This document shows, in pieces, positions 54,568 through 57,394 of a stretch of 57,394 bases of DNA. Source of the DNA: a bacterium (GTDB lineage Bacteria; Bacillota; Clostridia; Lachnospirales; Lachnospiraceae). The notes under the pieces are model-generated. The model saw only the letters and a program-made list of their open reading frames with translations. It had not been told where the DNA came from and did not search any database. Both the position numbers and the translations under genes were made by a program. Every line of letters starts with the position of its first letter. The first letter of the stretch is position 1. The stretch spans positions 1-57,394 of the forward strand of contig JAUNSO010000016.1 in NCBI GenBank assembly GCA_030539165.1, given 5' to 3'.

Positions 54568-55647
54568 TTAATCTGCAAAGCTGATGCCTAAGAGCTTTGC
54601 TTCCTTGATAATGGTTGCATCAGGAGATACCATTTTCAGCTTTCCTGCTACGTCTTCAAGAGGGATCTTTCCAACCTCACGATTTACGATACCAACCATA
54701 TATCCGTATTCGCCCTTCATGATTAGTTCTGCTGCCGCTGTACCCAGTCTGGATGCCAGTACTCTGTCATATGGACAGGGACTGCCGCCGCGCTGCGTAT
54801 GACCCGGAACAGTGACTCTGATTTCAAGTCCGGTCATCTTCTGGATCTTGTCTGCTATCTCATAAGACACTGACGGATAGGTACTCTTTTCCTGTTTCTT
54901 GAGCAGATCCTTTTTGGATAATGCTGCATCCTCCTTGGAAATCGCACCCTCGGCAACTGCAAGGATCGTAAATGCACTGCCGCGCTCATGTCTCTTATTA
55001 ATCGCTGTTACAATCTTATCAATATCATACGGTATCTCCGGTATCAGTATAATATCTGCACCGCCTGCAATACCGGCATTCAGCGTCAGCCAGCCTACTT
55101 TATGTCCCATAACCTCTACGATAAATACACGTCCGTGAGATGCTGCTGTCGTATGAATACAGTCAATCGCATTTGTTGCAATGTTCACTGCACTCTGGAA
55201 TCCGAATGTCATATCGGTTCCCCACAAATCATTATCGATCGTCTTGGGAAGTGTTACAATATTCAATCCCTCTTCCCGGAGCAGATTTGCTGTTTTGTGT
55301 GTACCGTTGCCACCTAGGATAACCAGGCAGTCCAGATTGAGCTTATAGTAATTCTGCTTCATGGCCGCTACCTTATCGAGACCATTCTCATCCGGTTCAC
55401 GCATCAGCTTGAATGGCATTCTGGAGCTTCCGAGGATCGTACCGCCTCTGGTCAATATCCCTGAAAAATCCGAAAATTCAAGCTTTCTGTAATTGCTATA
55501 GATCAGTCCCTTATATCCTTGAAAAAATCCATAAATTTCAACCTCTTCCGGTCCTAACGTATACCAAAGAGCCTTTACTACACCACGCATTGCCGCATTC
55601 AGTGCCTGGCAGTCGCCACCACTTGTCAATAATCCGATTCTCTTCAT
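54568..55647 (-). CDS. pfkA: 6-phosphofructokinase with mixed ATP/PPi signature
   Basis: A 359-aa PFK: SGGDCQALNAAMRG at the N-terminus, GGNGTHKTA (112-120), TLPKTIDND (132-140), the conserved catalytic Asp in TIDND, and VPGHTQRGGSPCPYDR. It makes fructose-1,6-bisphosphate in glycolysis. The Gly at the position after Asn in GGNGT favours ATP, while Lys135 in PKTIDND is typical of the PPi-using lineage. The start at 55647 is set by GGAGGAAG; upstream sequence in frame is non-coding and carries a promoter. Confidence 0.92.
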   Translation of the reverse strand: MKRIGLLTSGGDCQALNAAMRGVVKALWYTLGPEEVEIYGFFQGYKGLIYSNYRKLEFSDFSGILTRGGTILGSSRMPFKLMREPDENGLDKVAAMKQNYYKLNLDCLVILGGNGTHKTANLLREEGLNIVTLPKTIDNDLWGTDMTFGFQSAVNIATNAIDCIHTTAASHGRVFIVEVMGHKVGWLTLNAGIAGGADIILIPEIPYDIDKIVTAINKRHERGSAFTILAVAEGAISKEDAALSKKDLLKKQEKSTYPSVSYEIADKIQKMTGLEIRVTVPGHTQRGGSPCPYDRVLASRLGTAAAELIMKGEYGYMVGIVNREVGKIPLEDVAGKLKMVSPDATIIKEAKLLGISFAD

Positions 55648-55694
55648 ACGTTTACTTCCTCCTGTGCTTCGGTTTTCAAATAACTGATAAAAAC

Positions 55695-55723
55695 AGTATA
55701 CAATATTTTCGACCCTCTCACAA
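55695..55723 (-). promoter_or_regulatory. Sigma-A-type promoter for pfkA
   Basis: On the minus strand TTGTGA and TATACT are exactly 17 bases apart. The -10 lies about 48 bases upstream of the pfkA ATG. Confidence 0.75.
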
Positions 55724-55732
55724 TAGAGGATT

Positions 55733-57394
55733 CTACAGTACCTGTATCCATTTATTTTTATTTTCATAGGATGGCTTGATCACAAATTCCCACTCCGTAT
55801 TGCCTTCTTTATCTTCCTTCACCCTTGTAAAGCCCTGCAGCTCATAAAAATTCTGCACCATTTTATTCTTTGCTGTCGGATAGTAGTAGCCTCTGATTCT
55901 CTTGATGCCTTTTTGACTGCACTGCGCTGTCAGCTGATCCATCATGGCATACTCCATGTCTCGCTTCAGCACTCTGCAGCTCATAATCCATAGATCAATA
56001 TGCAGTGTATCACCCTTGATTTCACCGATCACGACAGATACGACACCGTTATCGCCAAACTTGTCTTCCAGCTTCCCATACAGATCAATATAGGAATCTG
56101 ATGCTGCCACAGCTTCTATTTCTGCTCCTGTATAGCGCCTTGTCGTCAGATTGAACTGATTGCTCTTGTTTGTCAGCTGGGCAATGCGTTCCATATAGAC
56201 GGGTTCAAATGCTCTGATGACTGCCTTCATATCGAGAGACTGCAGATATTCATCATAATTATCAAAGCCTTGCTGCAGCTGCTGACGCTTCGCATTGTCC
56301 TGATACATCTGGTTTCTCGTTGTATCATCGGCAGAGAAATTTGTAATCTCGAAAAATCCCGACTTGTCCAGAACCTGTATATAGTTTTCCACACTGCCGA
56401 TTTCTGGTGCGATCACTCCAGGCACCTGCTGTGATATGATCTCACGCTCAGCCGGATTGTCATCTACAAATACAAAAGCCTCAGGTAACAGATTGAGCTC
56501 TGCTGCCGTTTCTACAAGATTTTGACTCTTGGGCTCCCAGTTTGCTTTGATTACAATAAAATCGTCCGGTTTCAGAGGTGCGTCTGGATGATTCAACCCT
56601 GCAATTGCATTTTCATATTCGTTTTTGGAACAGATCGTCAGTATCGTACCGATGCTTTTCTGTTCCTTGATATAGTTCTGAAACTCGCCATATACCTGAC
56701 CCAGAGGGGTCTCTTCACCAATCTCCAGCCTATCTACGCCGTCATCACCTACGATACCGCCCCAGAGCGTATTGTCGAGATCCAGAGTCAGTGCTTTTTT
56801 ATTCTTGCCATAAACAGACTTGATGATATTGGTCACGCTGAATGCAAGGGTCGGTATCGCCTCCATGCAGAGGGCGTACTTGTACATATGCCAGTAAAGC
56901 GGATCCGCCCATTTTTTCAGTCCGTAAGAAGCTGAAAGGTAATTTAAGTCATGCAGGTAGAAATCCTTATGCTCACGCGCATACTGAGAAAAAAGCATAT
57001 TCAGCCGATTGACATAGCAGACCTTGCCATGTACATCTACAGCATCCTGATTACCCATCAGACGATATGCGGGGTAGTCAAAATTATTCTGGATCACCGG
57101 GCAGTGCCAGGTCGTTTCGATCTTCTGCCACATGGTCTGAAAATGCTCATAATCCGCCTGTATCATCTGTTCCACATCCTGTTCGGACTGTGTCAGCATC
57201 GGATACTGCCGGATATTGCGGTTACTCGTATGAATATAGATGATGTCTGGAGCAAACTCCTGGAGCTCCGGGGCATCAAACATGATATCCTCCCAGTACT
57301 GTGCATATTCACATTCATAGAAGGATGCCTTGATTCCCTGATTTAATAAAAAGAGATCCATGATCTCACAGATATCATGCGTCGTAGATCCGCC
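55733..57394 (-). CDS. FkbH-like HAD-IIIC protein (5' end outside window)
   Basis: At least 553 codons are open to the right edge. The first in-frame ATG is at 57361, but codons upstream read GGSTTHDI, matching the SGxTT-type start of FkbH proteins, so the true start lies beyond the window. Domains: N-terminal SGNH-like region, HAD phosphatase core (LTLDLDNTLWGGIVGDDG with two Asp, ICSKNE, FVFVDDNPAERE) and a C-terminal GNAT-like acyltransferase (NQFNLTTRRYT, DLWIMSCRVLKRDMEYAM). FkbH proteins load glyceryl or related C3 units from phosphoglycerate onto carrier proteins, or modify envelope polysaccharide. The partner genes are not visible. Confidence 0.85.
   Translation of the reverse strand, partial: GGSTTHDICEIMDLFLLNQGIKASFYECEYAQYWEDIMFDAPELQEFAPDIIYIHTSNRNIRQYPMLTQSEQDVEQMIQADYEHFQTMWQKIETTWHCPVIQNNFDYPAYRLMGNQDAVDVHGKVCYVNRLNMLFSQYAREHKDFYLHDLNYLSASYGLKKWADPLYWHMYKYALCMEAIPTLAFSVTNIIKSVYGKNKKALTLDLDNTLWGGIVGDDGVDRLEIGEETPLGQVYGEFQNYIKEQKSIGTILTICSKNEYENAIAGLNHPDAPLKPDDFIVIKANWEPKSQNLVETAAELNLLPEAFVFVDDNPAEREIISQQVPGVIAPEIGSVENYIQVLDKSGFFEITNFSADDTTRNQMYQDNAKRQQLQQGFDNYDEYLQSLDMKAVIRAFEPVYMERIAQLTNKSNQFNLTTRRYTGAEIEAVAASDSYIDLYGKLEDKFGDNGVVSVVIGEIKGDTLHIDLWIMSCRVLKRDMEYAMMDQLTAQCSQKGIKRIRGYYYPTAKNKMVQNFYELQGFTRVKEDKEGNTEWEFVIKPSYENKNKWIQVL

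Overview
The window looks like chromosome of a gut-type Firmicute, most likely a Lachnospiraceae member. Reasons: moderate-to-low GC, strong AGGAGG ribosome sites, YesM/YesN-type two-component systems, lipoprotein binding proteins with Ala/Glu-rich linkers, class II GalT, an agr-type peptide system, and a dnaX-ybaB-recR block. No rRNA, tRNA, CRISPR array, IS element or prophage was recognised. Nearly all genes lie on the minus strand and are read from high to low coordinates.

Left end (1-7710): part of a type VII secretion (T7SS/Ess) locus with an EsaA/YueB-like membrane protein, a WXG100 protein, an unknown one-helix protein, EsaB/YukD, EssB/YukC and the first codons of another small gene. 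The operon begins with agrD and agrB, which overlap each other and the secretion genes. The agrA/agrC pair lies just upstream and ends in its own terminator. This is a peptide quorum-sensing module built into a T7SS operon. A frameshifted HTH gene lies divergently beside it.

Galactose and sugar sensing (7720-18504): a five-gene operon holds three periplasmic-type sugar-binding proteins around a YesM-type kinase and an AraC-type response regulator, with no permease or ATPase. A tandemly duplicated hairpin lies in its leader. Next come galT and galK, with a divergent LacI-type regulator and a palindromic operator.

Miscellaneous accessory block (18499-26459): YaiI/YqxD, a SAP-domain protein, a Cys/His-rich DUF6062 protein, a CAT-family acetyltransferase, an AAA_14/DUF4143 ATPase preceded by three repeats at exact 33-bp spacing, an XRE-DUF3781-flavodoxin operon, two small membrane proteins, and a hipBA-like pair preceded by three operator-like repeats at exact 39-bp spacing.

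Arabinan/pectin side-chain utilisation (26622-51904): an extracellular GH43 lipoprotein, an intracellular-type GH43, two GH51 arabinofuranosidases and a GH127 beta-L-arabinofuranosidase. They are served by two oligosaccharide ABC importers of the CUT1 type without their own ATPases and one complete monosaccharide importer (mms/ChvE type), and controlled by a LacI-type and an ArsR-like regulator. A second YesM-type kinase, an associated binding protein and aldose 1-epimerase follow. The inferred scheme is that arabinan is cut outside, oligomers are imported and trimmed in the cytoplasm, and free arabinose and galactose enter by the mms transporter and galM/galK/galT. No arabinose isomerase or ribulokinase is in the window.

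Right end (51940-57394): housekeeping recR, ybaB and dnaX, a 6-phosphofructokinase with mixed ATP/PPi-type signature residues, and an FkbH-like HAD protein cut by the window edge.
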